Shown piece after piece: positions 27,798-38,106 of a stretch of DNA of 64,000 nucleotides. How positions within the stretch are numbered: position 1 is the stretch's first letter; the number at the start of each line of letters is the position of its first letter. The position numbers and the translations under genes were made by a program. The notes under the pieces were generated by a model. The model was not told where the DNA came from. It saw only the letters and a program-made list of their open reading frames with translations, and searched no databases. The stretch is from Aurantiochytrium sp. KH105 (taxonomy: Eukaryota; Sar; Bigyra; Thraustochytrida; Thraustochytriidae), in the NCBI GenBank assembly GCA_003116975.1, contig BGKB01000020.1, positions 372,001 through 436,000 on the forward strand, written 5' to 3'.

Positions 27798-29816
27798 ATG
27801 GCGCTCGAGCGAGCGCTCGAGGAGGCGCAGCGCAAAAAGAGCGGCTTTGTGCGGGCCGAGGCTGGATTCCATGCCGAACTCTTGCCAACATGGGGTGGCA
27901 ATGCCAAGGACATTTTGGATCAACCAAAGTGTTGGTCGAGTAGGGGAATCACAGAAAAAATACATGGCAGCGATAAAGCTCAAAAGCTCGCAATCCGTAC
28001 GGGACTGCGTACCGACGATGCACACAACAACCAAGAGATCAATCACTCTGGCACACGGCGACAAAACGGGAGCAAGAGAGTCGTGACAGATGGTAAAAGA
28101 TCCGCCCCCCCGGGCCCCAAATCCTTGCCCGCATCAGTTGCCAACGCCACGGGTCAAAGCGCAAATGTGCTTGACGAGGACGAGGTGAGAGAACGCTACG
28201 CGGCAGGCGCGGTAAAGCGCGTCGAGAAAAGGTTTGAGGAATTGCGGCAGGACCCAGGACGACACCACGCACTCCTACAAAAGATTGCCAGAGTCCGCAG
28301 GGAACAGCGACCGACTCTTGCCTATGGAAGAAGCCATGTCGTCGAGAACAAGTGGCTCTGCGACGATCGCGAGACCTGTATTGCACATTGGCGCGAACTT
28401 GCCGACCTCCGCGCTCGCATAGCGAACGCCGAAAGCAAACGAGACAAGATTCAGCTGCTTGCTCTTTGGCCTTCCCCACCAGAAGAAAACCAAAGTGCGG
28501 AAAGGAGACTAGCGCGAATATCGGATCGAGCTGCCGAAACGGCGGACCGAATCGAAGACGCACGCCGGCGAAGAGACGAGCTCGAGATAGAGCGTGAGCA
28601 AGAACTCATGTACCTGACGAATCGCCGCGAAGTAACTGCAGACCTCAAGAAGCGTGTCGAGCGCGCCATGCGACTTCGCGAGGCGCTGTGCAAGCTAGTC
28701 GTCATGGCAAAAGCTGGGAGTGCACTAAGCAATCGACTAAGTGCGACGCAAATGGAAAATATTGAGCGGCGACGCATGGTCCTTGCTGCAGCAGCGATCC
28801 AGCGACGCTGGAAGGACACCAAGGCTTCTGCGGTGGGGGCGCAGTACCGCAATGCAGTCCGGGTTGTGCGAAGATTCGCAGTCAGGAGCGCTGCGATCCG
28901 TCGTCGCCGCAAGACAGAGGATGCCGCCAATATGATTTACTGGTTCTTGACCGCGTACGAGAATGCAAACTTTCAGATGGTCATGCGCAACTATCGCTAT
29001 CGCGTCGTAAATTGCCAGCGGTATTTTCGTTCGTACGTGCAGAGCACGCGCTCTCGCATTCGAGCACTGACAATGCTGTGGGACAAAGTCGAACGGGAAA
29101 TGATCAAAGCAGAGCGCTCACTGGCCATTGCGGCGGTGCGCAAATCGCGATCCAAGGAAGGCACCTCTGCATCTCCTTTATCGACATTTCGCCGTGGGAC
29201 CGATCGAAGCATTGCTCGAGGACCAACCTTTTCGGGGGGAATGGGAACGAGCTCTGCTTCGCTCGCGATTGGGAATGCTGGTGTGCCGGGAAAGCTTTCG
29301 CGACATCAGACCGCGAAAACGAGAGCGTCCCGCGTACAAGGAAGCGAGACGTCGCTTTTGTCGGGCGTCGCTGCGCAACTCTCGGAGCAGGCTTCGACGC
29401 GCTCGACGCTTTGCAACACTTCGGCAGGGGCGCTTGCTGCGGCTATGGACCTCGGCATGCACGTGCCGCGCAAGGTCCCCAAGGAGATTCGTAGACGTAT
29501 CATCAAGGAGCACCTCGAGCAACTACGCGCTCAGTTCAAGGAACAATGGAAAAAATTCTGCCGTTCTCGTAATAATGTTGCTGCGGAGGCACGCTTTGTG
29601 ACGGTCGAAGATGTACGCACGGCCGTGCAAGCGGTCTCACCGACAGAGCTCGACTCGATGCTTGCGAAAAAAGGCGAAGACTCTGAGGCAGAGCAACGTC
29701 CACCACTGTTCAAGGTCTTTTCGAATACAACCGAAAAGGTCATGCTCGATCTAATTGAGCGTGGACGTGCCATCGTGGAAGATCAATTTCTGGACGTTCT
29801 TAGCGAGGAGCCATGA
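27798..29816 (+). CDS. IQ-motif and coiled-coil protein, unidentified
   Basis: A 672-residue basic protein I cannot name. Residues about 130-310 are strongly charged and predicted helical or coiled (RIEDARRRRDELEIEREQEL). About 325-440 holds three IQ-like calmodulin-binding segments (AAAIQRRWKD, VVRRFAVRSAAIRRRRK, NCQRYFRSYVQSTRSR). A serine-rich linker (about 455-530) and a short C-terminal domain (about 555-665) with KEIRRRIIKEHLEQLR follow. IQ/coiled-coil proteins of this build are common in flagellar axonemes and basal bodies, which would fit the presence of meckelin. That is inference only. The start at 27798 is the first ATG in frame. AATAAA at 29844-29849 follows the stop by 28 bp. Confidence 0.75.
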   Translation: MALERALEEAQRKKSGFVRAEAGFHAELLPTWGGNAKDILDQPKCWSSRGITEKIHGSDKAQKLAIRTGLRTDDAHNNQEINHSGTRRQNGSKRVVTDGKRSAPPGPKSLPASVANATGQSANVLDEDEVRERYAAGAVKRVEKRFEELRQDPGRHHALLQKIARVRREQRPTLAYGRSHVVENKWLCDDRETCIAHWRELADLRARIANAESKRDKIQLLALWPSPPEENQSAERRLARISDRAAETADRIEDARRRRDELEIEREQELMYLTNRREVTADLKKRVERAMRLREALCKLVVMAKAGSALSNRLSATQMENIERRRMVLAAAAIQRRWKDTKASAVGAQYRNAVRVVRRFAVRSAAIRRRRKTEDAANMIYWFLTAYENANFQMVMRNYRYRVVNCQRYFRSYVQSTRSRIRALTMLWDKVEREMIKAERSLAIAAVRKSRSKEGTSASPLSTFRRGTDRSIARGPTFSGGMGTSSASLAIGNAGVPGKLSRHQTAKTRASRVQGSETSLLSGVAAQLSEQASTRSTLCNTSAGALAAAMDLGMHVPRKVPKEIRRRIIKEHLEQLRAQFKEQWKKFCRSRNNVAAEARFVTVEDVRTAVQAVSPTELDSMLAKKGEDSEAEQRPPLFKVFSNTTEKVMLDLIERGRAIVEDQFLDVLSEEP

Positions 29817-29843
29817 CCTTTGAATACCCACTTACCTTTGGAA

Positions 29844-29849
29844 AATAAA
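29844..29849 (+). other. AATAAA polyadenylation signal candidate
   Basis: AATAAA 28 bp after the IQ-protein stop. A canonical hexamer at a plausible distance, but not proof of use. Confidence 0.4.
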
Positions 29850-30154
29850 AAGAAGCCATGAAATGATTGCAGGTTTTCTTTGGTCGAAATAAACTGTCAA
29901 AGGGCTCAGCGCTCCGCCGCGTCCAATCTTCGTGGGACTTTGCTATTTGTTGCTATTCTTTTTCCGGTTAAGGGGAATGGTGGGTAGAGTCCAACAGGAA
30001 GAGACATTCAACATACGAATGGACATTTGCCCAACTTTGCCAGCTTCTTCTAAACAAAACGCACACATACGCTGAAGAAAGTAACAAACGGGACAATTCT
30101 TGATTCTTATTCACAAACTCATCAAAGCTCCCTCCAGGGAGCGGCTTGCTCAGC

Positions 30155-31144
30155 TTACATGACAACGCACTTGCCAGCGCTTTTGGCAGGAATGCGCTCA
30201 GCCTTGACGATTTCATCGTAAACGCGTGTATACGTTTGGTAGTATGCACCGTTGTCCTTGACTTTAGGCCAAAGAATAAACGTGATGACAGGCGTTGGAA
30301 TCTTGGCATACTTTTTCATCCACATACGGCGGTCGGCCTCATCGAGAGGACGAAGAAGGTTACCGAGGAAGATAGGCTTGATGGTCTTGGTGATTTTTGC
30401 TTCGAGAGCAGAGGCTTCTTTCTTGGTAAAGTTCGCGCGAAAAAGAGGCAGGCCAATTTCTTCCTCCTCCTGGAGATGGGCGCGCATCTCTGCGTTGAAG
30501 GCTCTCGCGGTCGCGGAAAGGGTCGCGCGGAGCGGCTCGAGTTCCTCGCCGGGGCGGTTCTCCTTGATGGCCGCCGACAGCGCTTTGATCTCTTCGTTCG
30601 TGCGCTCCATCAGGGACATGAGCGTCTTGTGGTCGGCGGTCAACTTTTCGGGGACTGTAACGCGCTCGTTCATGGCTGGGAAGAAGATTTCCTCCTCGTG
30701 GTCGTGGTGCTCGTGGATGATGGTGCAGATGTGCTCATACCATTCCATGAGGTTGTCTCCCATCCACGGCTGCATCTTCCCTGCGGCAATGTGAGCCGGG
30801 ATGGTCTCCTCCACGATCCGCACCAGGTCGTCGAGGTCGAGCCTGATCGCATTGTGTGAGACCACCCAGCCGTCGTACTTTACCGGGTACTTTTCCCAGC
30901 CGGGGAGAGGCTTCGTCGCCTCTTCCGCGGGCGCCTCCGTCGCGGTAGGCACGGCCTCTTCGCTCTCCGTGGCCGAGACTGCCTCCGCCTCCACCGCGGG
31001 CGGGGCCGTTGCCGTCGCCGTCGCCGCCGCCGCGCCTTCCTCGACCTTGACCTCCTCCGTAGCGGCCGCCTGCTCCTCCTCCTTGACCGGGATCGACTTG
31101 GCGTCTACGCCTGCCGCCTCGTTGTTCTCGTTGCTCGCGAGCAT
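30155..31144 (-). CDS. Hemerythrin-like HHE protein with C-terminal CaaX box
   Basis: A 329-residue protein. The N-terminal 90 residues are Ala/Glu/Val-rich and probably disordered. Residues about 100-270 form a hemerythrin-type four-helix bundle with the expected ligands: a His in SHNAIRLDLDDL, IIHEHHDHEEEIFFP (HxxxE), TADHKTLM, and MRAHLQEEEEIGLPLF (HxxxE). Such sites hold a di-iron centre that binds oxygen or nitric oxide or senses iron, and plant and human relatives (BTS, FBXL5) use the fold for iron or oxygen sensing. The C-terminus is AGKCVVM, a CaaX box with Met at the end, which predicts farnesylation and membrane attachment. I set the start at MLASNENNEA. Upstream sequence to 31891 is repetitive. 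Convergent with the IQ gene. Confidence 0.85.
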   Translation of the reverse strand: MLASNENNEAAGVDAKSIPVKEEEQAAATEEVKVEEGAAAATATATAPPAVEAEAVSATESEEAVPTATEAPAEEATKPLPGWEKYPVKYDGWVVSHNAIRLDLDDLVRIVEETIPAHIAAGKMQPWMGDNLMEWYEHICTIIHEHHDHEEEIFFPAMNERVTVPEKLTADHKTLMSLMERTNEEIKALSAAIKENRPGEELEPLRATLSATARAFNAEMRAHLQEEEEIGLPLFRANFTKKEASALEAKITKTIKPIFLGNLLRPLDEADRRMWMKKYAKIPTPVITFILWPKVKDNGAYYQTYTRVYDEIVKAERIPAKSAGKCVVM

Positions 31145-32497
31145 CCTCCTGCCGTCGCTCCCCTGGCCGCTGCTCCCTCCAAGCTCGAGTCGTTGCTCCC
31201 CGTCCAGCCCGTCCAGCTCCTCGCCCTCGTCCAGCTCCTGGCGCGCGTTATTACAGGTCTGCACGCGATGCTGCGACGCGATGCGGCGCGATCCGACGCG
31301 ATGTGATGCGATTGGCCGATGCGATGCGGCTGTCATCAGGCCGCGATCAACACGCCAACAACGCGTCTCCCTCCCTCTCCCTGGCGACCAACACACGCCA
31401 TGGCCGCTGGCCAGCACGCGCCGACTGCTGCAGCCAGCCACACCAGCTGCTGCAGCCGCGTCTCCTCCGACGCCGGGACGCGGTCTCTTCCCTCTCGTCC
31501 CAGGCCGAAAGTCCCGACTGCGAGCCCCCTCTGTCTCTGGCCGGCGCAGTGGGGCCGGGGGGGCCGGCTCACTTGTGCGCTGGCTCACCGCGGCAAGTAA
31601 GCCAGCCAGCCACACTGCCAGCTGCAGCCAGCCAGCCGCCCGCTGCCGGCTGCGGCTGGCTCGCGAGGCGAAGAGGCGGGGCGGCCGGCGGCAGGGGCGG
31701 CGAGACGGTCTTGTCTTGGCCCGCGCGGCGAGCTCGCGCGGCGGGGGGGCTTGGGAGGCAGGCAACTTGCGCACAAGGATGGAGAAGGAAGATAGGCAGG
31801 GAGGGAAAGAGGAAAGAAGGAAGGAAGGAAGGGGAAAGCCGACGGAAGTAACGGTAACCGACGTAACGGGCGCTGTCTTCGCTCCCCTCAAGTTTTGGAG
31901 TGAGTGCCCGCAACTTACTTGACGGCGACCATGGTGAGAGTCGGCGCTGTCACGTCACGCTTCTTCTCCGCGTCAAGAGAGCGCGAGCGCGCGCGGAGCG
32001 AGGAAGGGGGCGGGGAGGAGAGGCATAGATCTGCCTGAAATGGGGGGAAAAGAGAAGCATTCTTTTTCTGGGGGTGGGGGAAAGAAACGAAAATGCGACG
32101 ACGAAGAAAAAGTTGCGACATTACGGCCCAAAGCAAGGCGGACAATCTTGGTCTTGGTTGGAATGGCTGGCGGAGGAATCATTGGTGGATGGGCGTTTGT
32201 CGTAGTGAAAGAAGAGAAGAAAAGAGAAGGATTGAGGCAGTGAGCCAACTCCAAGGTTCGGGTTTGGGAGCGCGGACGCCCCAAAACGCTGTCGAGCTGA
32301 CAAACCACCTCGCAGGGACAACGTCCAGCGAATAATTGTGCCACCCCGAAGAAACACAATGCTGACTGATCACATGGATGCTGGGACCCAGACCGCACAG
32401 TGCAAACAAGAAGCGGAATTTTTTTTTTTTGCTCAACGACTCCCGTATATTTTTGGGGGGTTCTGTTTTGTTTTGCTTTACGAGAATGAAAGGCGAC
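31145..32497. other. Intergenic, GC-rich, with CGATGCG repeats and purine runs
   Basis: No gene is supported. It holds GATGCG-like repeats (31267-31330) and an AAGG run near 31815. The frames on both strands are repeat- or composition-driven. The left part is the hemerythrin gene leader, and the right part is the 3' flank of the NTPase gene. Confidence 0.5.
31267..31330. repeat. GATGCG-type imperfect repeat
   Basis: Imperfect units of GATGCG/GACGCG in the leader of the hemerythrin gene, 120 bp upstream of its ATG. Confidence 0.75.
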
Positions 32498-35400
32498 CTA
32501 AGGCTGAAGCGAGAAACAGGCGATGCCAGAGTTGTGAAAGGCCACGGCGATGTTCAAGCGCGTCGCAAGCGTGCGCGAACGGCGGAGCGAGAGACGTCTC
32601 GATGAAGATCGAGACTTTGACTGCTGCAAAAAGAGAACGCAGTTGGCTTGCCCAACGTATGGCGACGCATCAATACGCCCAATGGAATCCAAAGAGGTAG
32701 TGAAGCATGTAGGCACCTCATCAGCGACGTAATGCCAAATCTCAAAAGATCCGTCCATGAGCGTGGCGACAAAATGCTCGCCACCTGGCGCCGTCGCCAC
32801 GTTCGTGTAGCCAACATGACTCTGAGAGGCACGAAGAATGACAGGCTCACAGTCCTCGGCAGCGACGTCAGCCCACCAAAGGAGACTTCCGTCCTCGCTC
32901 CCTGTGACAGCCGCAGTGGACGATAAAAATGAACAGGCAGGAACCCAGTCCTTGTGAGCCTTGACATGCGCGACGACGAGGTCCTGCGTCTCGATATTCC
33001 AGACACGTACGCCGCGGTCCCGACCCGTGCTTACCAAAAACTTTTCAGATACCGTGCTCAGTGAAAGTTTTAGCACAGCGCCTAAGTGGCCTTTAAGTAT
33101 GCCGATAATCTTTTCTCCCTTCAGATCGACGAGGTAGATTTTCCAATCCTCGCATGCAATGGCCGCGGTATCTGAAGACGGGACAACGACAATGTCGTTG
33201 AGCTCATCCTCACAAATCTTCATCACCAAAGAGAACTCACGGCCCATAGACGCGGAGACCTGTAAGTCAAGCGTTCGCAAGCTGCCATCATACGATACGA
33301 TGGCAAGCCCTTTGCCAGCAGAGCAAGATGCAATACCAGAAACCCAGGAACGGGTGGCGGAGTCTGAGACGCGGATGGTCTCCGTCACGCCCGAGGCTTG
33401 CGTCAGGGTCACCGTGCCATCAGTCCATCCACTGACGAGGACCTCGCCGATCTGGGCGAGACAAATGGCTCGGTATTCCGCGACACCTTTAGCATCAGAC
33501 GCAAGCTTGCGTGCCCACGTGCGCACTACATCGCGCTTGGTGGAAGCCCGGACCTCCTTTTCTTTGGAAGACTTTGCAAGCATACTTTGGTCACGCGCCC
33601 ATGTAGAAGGTTCGACATCCCAGATGCAAGCCGTCTTGTCGAGCGAGACCGTCACGAGCGACTGACGTGTGCAAGAGAGCGCCATCGTCCGGCAGGAGCG
33701 CGAGTGCGCGTCAAATACCCGCAAGAGGGATCCCGTATCCAAATCCCATGCACGGCAAGTGTTGTCGTCGGCAGAGGAGAAAACGATAAGCTGCGAGTCG
33801 TCGCCAGTCAATGCGCCTCCCGTGTGCACAGTAATGCCTCGAAGATTCCCCGTGTGTCCTCGAAGACGATGAAGCAGAGTGCCGTCTGTGAGGTCCCAAA
33901 TGTGGACGCACCTGTCTTCAGAAGCGCCAGCGACGTAGCGACGCTGCGTTTCCGGCCGCCAGAAACAGTGCACGCCATTGAAAGGCTTGGGCCCAGCGCC
34001 AAGCACGTAGATTTGCGTACAAGGCTCATTCCAGACGTCCTCAGTGCTCCAAACGCGGACATCTGTGTTCGACCCGGCAACGACGAACACAGGCGCGCGC
34101 TTCAAAGTTGGCGTGGCGATTTCAGTCGCATACGAAGCATCGACGCAATTTATGCCATAGGTAGAATCTGTCAGCGTGTGGAGCAGGCGTGGCTCGCCAC
34201 TGGCATCCGTACCTTGAAGCGCGGGAATGTGCCAGACCTTGACGTCGGTGGCCTTGGACCCACTGACAAGGAGTGGAAGAGGGTGACGCGTGTGTTCGTC
34301 ATCGTCGATGCCGGACCGGACTGGGGAGACCATGTAGATCCAGTGGTCATGGGCATCCTGAATATCCTGTACCATGGTACCTGAGTCGGCGTTCCATACA
34401 CGAATACAGCCACCATAAAACCCCGAGACGAGAAAGGACGCGGAGCTGCCTAGGGGTCTGTGCACAGCAAAGCGTGTCGCGCCGCCGACGTCAGCCTTAC
34501 GATTGAGCGTCTGCATGAGCTGACCCGTGCGAAACTCCCAAATCTTGAGCTCTCCATCTGCCGCGTCCGTGGCAAAGCGATCAGCGTCGATTGTCCGCAC
34601 AAACAAAGGATTCTTGCGATGGACCACGAAGCTCATCTTCAGATCCCCGTCGCCTGGCGTCAGAACAGGCTCGAGGCTCGTAAACTCTCCCATGGCACGT
34701 TGGTGAATGCTTTGCACAGCCTTGAAAAGGCCAAAGAGATGAACGTCTTCAGAAGTTGTGGAGACTGCGAGGCGGTTCCAGAGCTGTTCGGCGAGGCAGC
34801 CAGGCTGACGCGAGACGGATGGCAGCGAGAGCAGGATGCAGCGCGTCAGCACGTGAAGTTGGCGCCGAGCCGACTCGTCAAAGACCGGATCTTCGCTGGC
34901 GAGCACAATTTGTTCAATGACGTCGGCGAGCGCAGAGCCGCGTGCGGCAGCTTGCAAAAAGCTAAAGTCAAAGGCCACCCTCAAAAGATCGAGTTTGGTC
35001 TCTGGCGGTCCGAGACGCGTCTGGTACACGAGCTCGCGCAACACACGAACGTTTGGTTTCTCCTCGAGGCCAATGAGTGGGGGCTGTGCCAGGATCATGC
35101 GATCGGCCGAGAGAATAATGTCATCCCCATTGACCTCGTGGTCAAGAGCGAATTCTTGCTGCGAGGCCCGGTTGCCAAAGTAGGCCGCCAGCTCAGCATG
35201 GCGACTTGCATAGCGGCGCTCCGCCTGCTCACGAAACTGTCGATGAAACCACGCCTTTGTGTTGCCGGTTTTGCGCACAAGAAAAGGCTCGAGGTCCGAA
35301 AGGAGGCGCGTGACAACAAGTGGCGGAATTCGCGGAACAGGCGGCACCCACCACCGAAAGACGGAATCGAGAACCTCGTTGTGCAAGGAAAGAAGATCTT

Positions 35401-37537
35401 CGAGTTCTGGCTGGGAAAGGCCGTCGCGTGCGCTTGTGAGAAATCCGAGGGCCACCTGGGTGAAGAGCACTCCGTGTTTTTGCTCAAGGTCCTCGAAAAA
35501 GGCCGCCAAGAGCGACACCACGTCGGTGACTTGGTTCCAATTCTCCGGCAGAGGCGTAAATGAAGACCACTGCGTCATTTGGTTGAAGACAGTGCGCAAC
35601 ATGAGGTAGGTGGGCTCTTCAGCCTGGTCGAGGACTCGCTTGCAAAATGCTCGTTGCTCTTCCGTATCGCGTCTGTCGAGCTGTGCAAGCCAGGTATCGA
35701 GGACGAGGTCGATGTCATCAAGTCGCATGATGGGAACCTCGATCTCTGGACACTGGAGAATGACACGGGCGCGCTTGAGAGGACGTCGGTTGCCACTGTT
35801 CATGGCTGTAAGTAGGAGGTGACAGTGATCCGGGACCTCGCTTTCATGCGGAAGCCAAGCCAAGGACGAACCTGCCGGGAGCTGATCGAGCGAGTCAAGC
35901 ACAACGCAGAGAGGACGCTCAGCACTAGCTCGGGCCAGGAAATCGTCGCGAAAGGCTTCGGCGAGTTCGTCAAAGGTTGCATCGGGGCTGACGCTTTCTC
36001 CACCATAGACGGCACAGATTTGATCGCATACGGAGCGCACAAGATCATCAACCGAGCTGCTGTCGGCGGTCGTACCAATGAAGCGCACAACGAGGACAAA
36101 GTCAGAAGGCAGTTGTGTCAGTACTTGTGCGGCCAAAGCGGTCTTGCCAGAGCCGGAGATTCCACTGACAAGGGTCGCCGGTTGGGTCTGCGCTGCGTCG
36201 GCGATGCGTTCGATGAGTTGTGTTCGCCCAACAAAATCTTTTTGCTTGCGCTGTGCAAATCGCGCGTGGGCCTTGGCCTCTTCAAGTATGGTCAGATCAC
36301 TGACGCGGGGCGGCAAGCCAGCGATTTGCTCCGCATACATGCGGCAGAGCAACTCCAGTGTGCTTCGAATATAGGATGCGTGAGAAGCGTGAGCGACAGC
36401 GTCGATTCCACCTTCTTTCCATTCCAGAGTGGATGAGCTTGCAGCAGAGGCATGTCCGCCCGTCCACTCGCGGAGCGCGGCGAGATGTTCCTGAGCACCA
36501 TCAACTGTATCGCAGTATTCCGAATGCTTGACATCGCCGTCCAGATGACGTGAAAGAAGCAGCGAAAAGGTGCCCGGATGGGTAAAGCCAAGACGCATTT
36601 CGAGTTCCGTAACGGAGGCCTCATAGGGCCTTCGTGCCTCTTCGTCGTCCCTATAGAGACGCTGCGCTGCGGCACGTAAGGCTCGCTGCATGGGCTCAAA
36701 GCACTCTGACCACCATACCCGACTGGCTTCGTTCTGCACTTCGGCCGAGTATTCGGGTAGAACCTCGTAGACGGGCCGAAGACGATAGACTGCTGGGACA
36801 CTGTTGGTGTCGAGAACAAACCACGTCTCAAGGAGGTCGCGGTCCTCTTGGCGGTCGCAGTGCGCGAGCAAGGCTTCGAACTCTTCCTGTTCAATGTCGG
36901 CGGGAAAGGGTCGGAAACCGTACTTATCGCCGACAATGCCGATAAAGTGCATGGCTGCGCTCGTGTCGAGACAGCGTTTGAGTTCGCGAATGCAAATCTC
37001 GGCAGTCTTGTGTTGCGCGCTGATGTCAGAGTTGATGCCCCAGCGCATTTCGCTTAGCTCGAATTCGTAGCCCGCGTCGCGGCAATGCGCACGGAGCAAT
37101 GGGACACAGAACGCAACAAAGCAGTCTCTCTCTGACCGTGTATCAGTAAAAGTGGACGACATGAAGGAACGCACAATTTCTGGAGCAAGCTTGAGATCTT
37201 CGGTCGTGGCATGGCCGGTAAAGACGCGTTGGACCAGATCGTGATCATCCGCAGCTTCATCACCCATATCTGCGCTAGATGGTGTTTCGTGGTTCTTTGC
37301 GACTTCGGCAAGCACATCTGCGAGCGCTTTGGCACCTTGGCGCCCGAAGAGGGCCTTGCTCAACTTGTCAAGTTCATCTTGTTGTCGCCACGCCTGTCTG
37401 CTCTTTGTAGCAGCCGCGGGTTTTGCCTTGGGTTCATTATTCCCTTCCTGCGTGGGTTCGACCGCCTGTTTCGCTGCCCTCGTCTTTCTCGTCGCCTTTG
37501 CCTTCGCCGACGACGACGACGACGGCTTTTGCCCCAT
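32498..37537 (-). CDS. DUF4062 + STAND-class P-loop NTPase + WD40 protein (NWD1/TEP1/NPHP3-like)
   Basis: A 1679-residue protein. After a basic/Ser-rich N-terminus, residues about 125-275 form a DUF4062 domain (SFMSSTFTDTRSERD and EMRWGINSD). An NTPase with Walker A SGISGSGKTALA (K465) and Walker B LCVVLDSLDQL follows, with a winged-helix-like region to about 850. WD40 repeats run from about 985 to the end (units ending VRVWN, VKVWH, VHIWD, CRAWD). The layout matches metazoan NWD1, TEP1 and nephrocystin-3 relatives. Nephrocystin-3 is ciliary, but the WD40 tail favours NWD1/TEP1 style. STAND proteins act as nucleotide-switched assembly platforms, with the propeller as sensor. The ligand is unknown. 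No intron is needed. Divergent from the GNAT gene with a 569-bp gap. Confidence 0.92.
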   Translation of the reverse strand: MGQKPSSSSSAKAKATRKTRAAKQAVEPTQEGNNEPKAKPAAATKSRQAWRQQDELDKLSKALFGRQGAKALADVLAEVAKNHETPSSADMGDEAADDHDLVQRVFTGHATTEDLKLAPEIVRSFMSSTFTDTRSERDCFVAFCVPLLRAHCRDAGYEFELSEMRWGINSDISAQHKTAEICIRELKRCLDTSAAMHFIGIVGDKYGFRPFPADIEQEEFEALLAHCDRQEDRDLLETWFVLDTNSVPAVYRLRPVYEVLPEYSAEVQNEASRVWWSECFEPMQRALRAAAQRLYRDDEEARRPYEASVTELEMRLGFTHPGTFSLLLSRHLDGDVKHSEYCDTVDGAQEHLAALREWTGGHASAASSSTLEWKEGGIDAVAHASHASYIRSTLELLCRMYAEQIAGLPPRVSDLTILEEAKAHARFAQRKQKDFVGRTQLIERIADAAQTQPATLVSGISGSGKTALAAQVLTQLPSDFVLVVRFIGTTADSSSVDDLVRSVCDQICAVYGGESVSPDATFDELAEAFRDDFLARASAERPLCVVLDSLDQLPAGSSLAWLPHESEVPDHCHLLLTAMNSGNRRPLKRARVILQCPEIEVPIMRLDDIDLVLDTWLAQLDRRDTEEQRAFCKRVLDQAEEPTYLMLRTVFNQMTQWSSFTPLPENWNQVTDVVSLLAAFFEDLEQKHGVLFTQVALGFLTSARDGLSQPELEDLLSLHNEVLDSVFRWWVPPVPRIPPLVVTRLLSDLEPFLVRKTGNTKAWFHRQFREQAERRYASRHAELAAYFGNRASQQEFALDHEVNGDDIILSADRMILAQPPLIGLEEKPNVRVLRELVYQTRLGPPETKLDLLRVAFDFSFLQAAARGSALADVIEQIVLASEDPVFDESARRQLHVLTRCILLSLPSVSRQPGCLAEQLWNRLAVSTTSEDVHLFGLFKAVQSIHQRAMGEFTSLEPVLTPGDGDLKMSFVVHRKNPLFVRTIDADRFATDAADGELKIWEFRTGQLMQTLNRKADVGGATRFAVHRPLGSSASFLVSGFYGGCIRVWNADSGTMVQDIQDAHDHWIYMVSPVRSGIDDDEHTRHPLPLLVSGSKATDVKVWHIPALQGTDASGEPRLLHTLTDSTYGINCVDASYATEIATPTLKRAPVFVVAGSNTDVRVWSTEDVWNEPCTQIYVLGAGPKPFNGVHCFWRPETQRRYVAGASEDRCVHIWDLTDGTLLHRLRGHTGNLRGITVHTGGALTGDDSQLIVFSSADDNTCRAWDLDTGSLLRVFDAHSRSCRTMALSCTRQSLVTVSLDKTACIWDVEPSTWARDQSMLAKSSKEKEVRASTKRDVVRTWARKLASDAKGVAEYRAICLAQIGEVLVSGWTDGTVTLTQASGVTETIRVSDSATRSWVSGIASCSAGKGLAIVSYDGSLRTLDLQVSASMGREFSLVMKICEDELNDIVVVPSSDTAAIACEDWKIYLVDLKGEKIIGILKGHLGAVLKLSLSTVSEKFLVSTGRDRGVRVWNIETQDLVVAHVKAHKDWVPACSFLSSTAAVTGSEDGSLLWWADVAAEDCEPVILRASQSHVGYTNVATAPGGEHFVATLMDGSFEIWHYVADEVPTCFTTSLDSIGRIDASPYVGQANCVLFLQQSKSRSSSRRLSLRRSRTLATRLNIAVAFHNSGIACFSLQP

Positions 37538-38106
37538 GGTCGGTGCTTTGCGTGGCTTGCTTGGTGCGAGTCTCCGTGCCGTGCGTAGCCTTCGCGGTGT
37601 TGCCCGAGCAAAAGCGACGGGCCGAACCGGGTCTGCGGCTCGCCCTCGCGCTACCAGTACTGATCGTGAAGCAAATCTCGAGTCTACTCGCGTCGAGCCA
37701 CGTCGAGTCGGGTGCGGCGGCCCTCGCGGCCATCCTCATCCACGCTGTGCCGTGCCATGTGCACGCGCTGTGCACACGAGTACACACCCTCTTCTTGGAA
37801 AACGTCAGCCAAGTAAGTAAGTTCTAAGAGATCTTATGAGCGTTACGCACTACAGTTTTAGCGGTTACGTAAAACGTGAATTTCCTGGACAAAGGCGAGC
37901 AAATGCTGCACGTGGGCGAGCGCGCGCGCGTGAGAAAAGAGCTTGTCGAGCGAGGGATCCGGCCTGCTCCGGCCCGCACGGTGGCAATTAAATTCTTTCC
38001 CCTCCGACCCGAACTGTTTCGTCTCGCTTCGTCTTGTCCTGGTGCACGCGCAAAGGGTTGAGACGTGCGAGATCAGGTCGCGGGAATAGAGTTTGCCTGC
38101 GCTACG
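37538..38106. other. Divergent promoter region
   Basis: Between the NTPase and GNAT genes. No gene is supported. Frames on both strands here start inside the NTPase N-terminus or lack ATG. Confidence 0.5.

Noticed and set aside
34460..35563. 367-codon plus-strand frame inside the NTPase/WD40 gene
   Set aside because: Antisense to a gene with clear P-loop and WD40 repeats. Composition is compatible with reverse-strand artefact.
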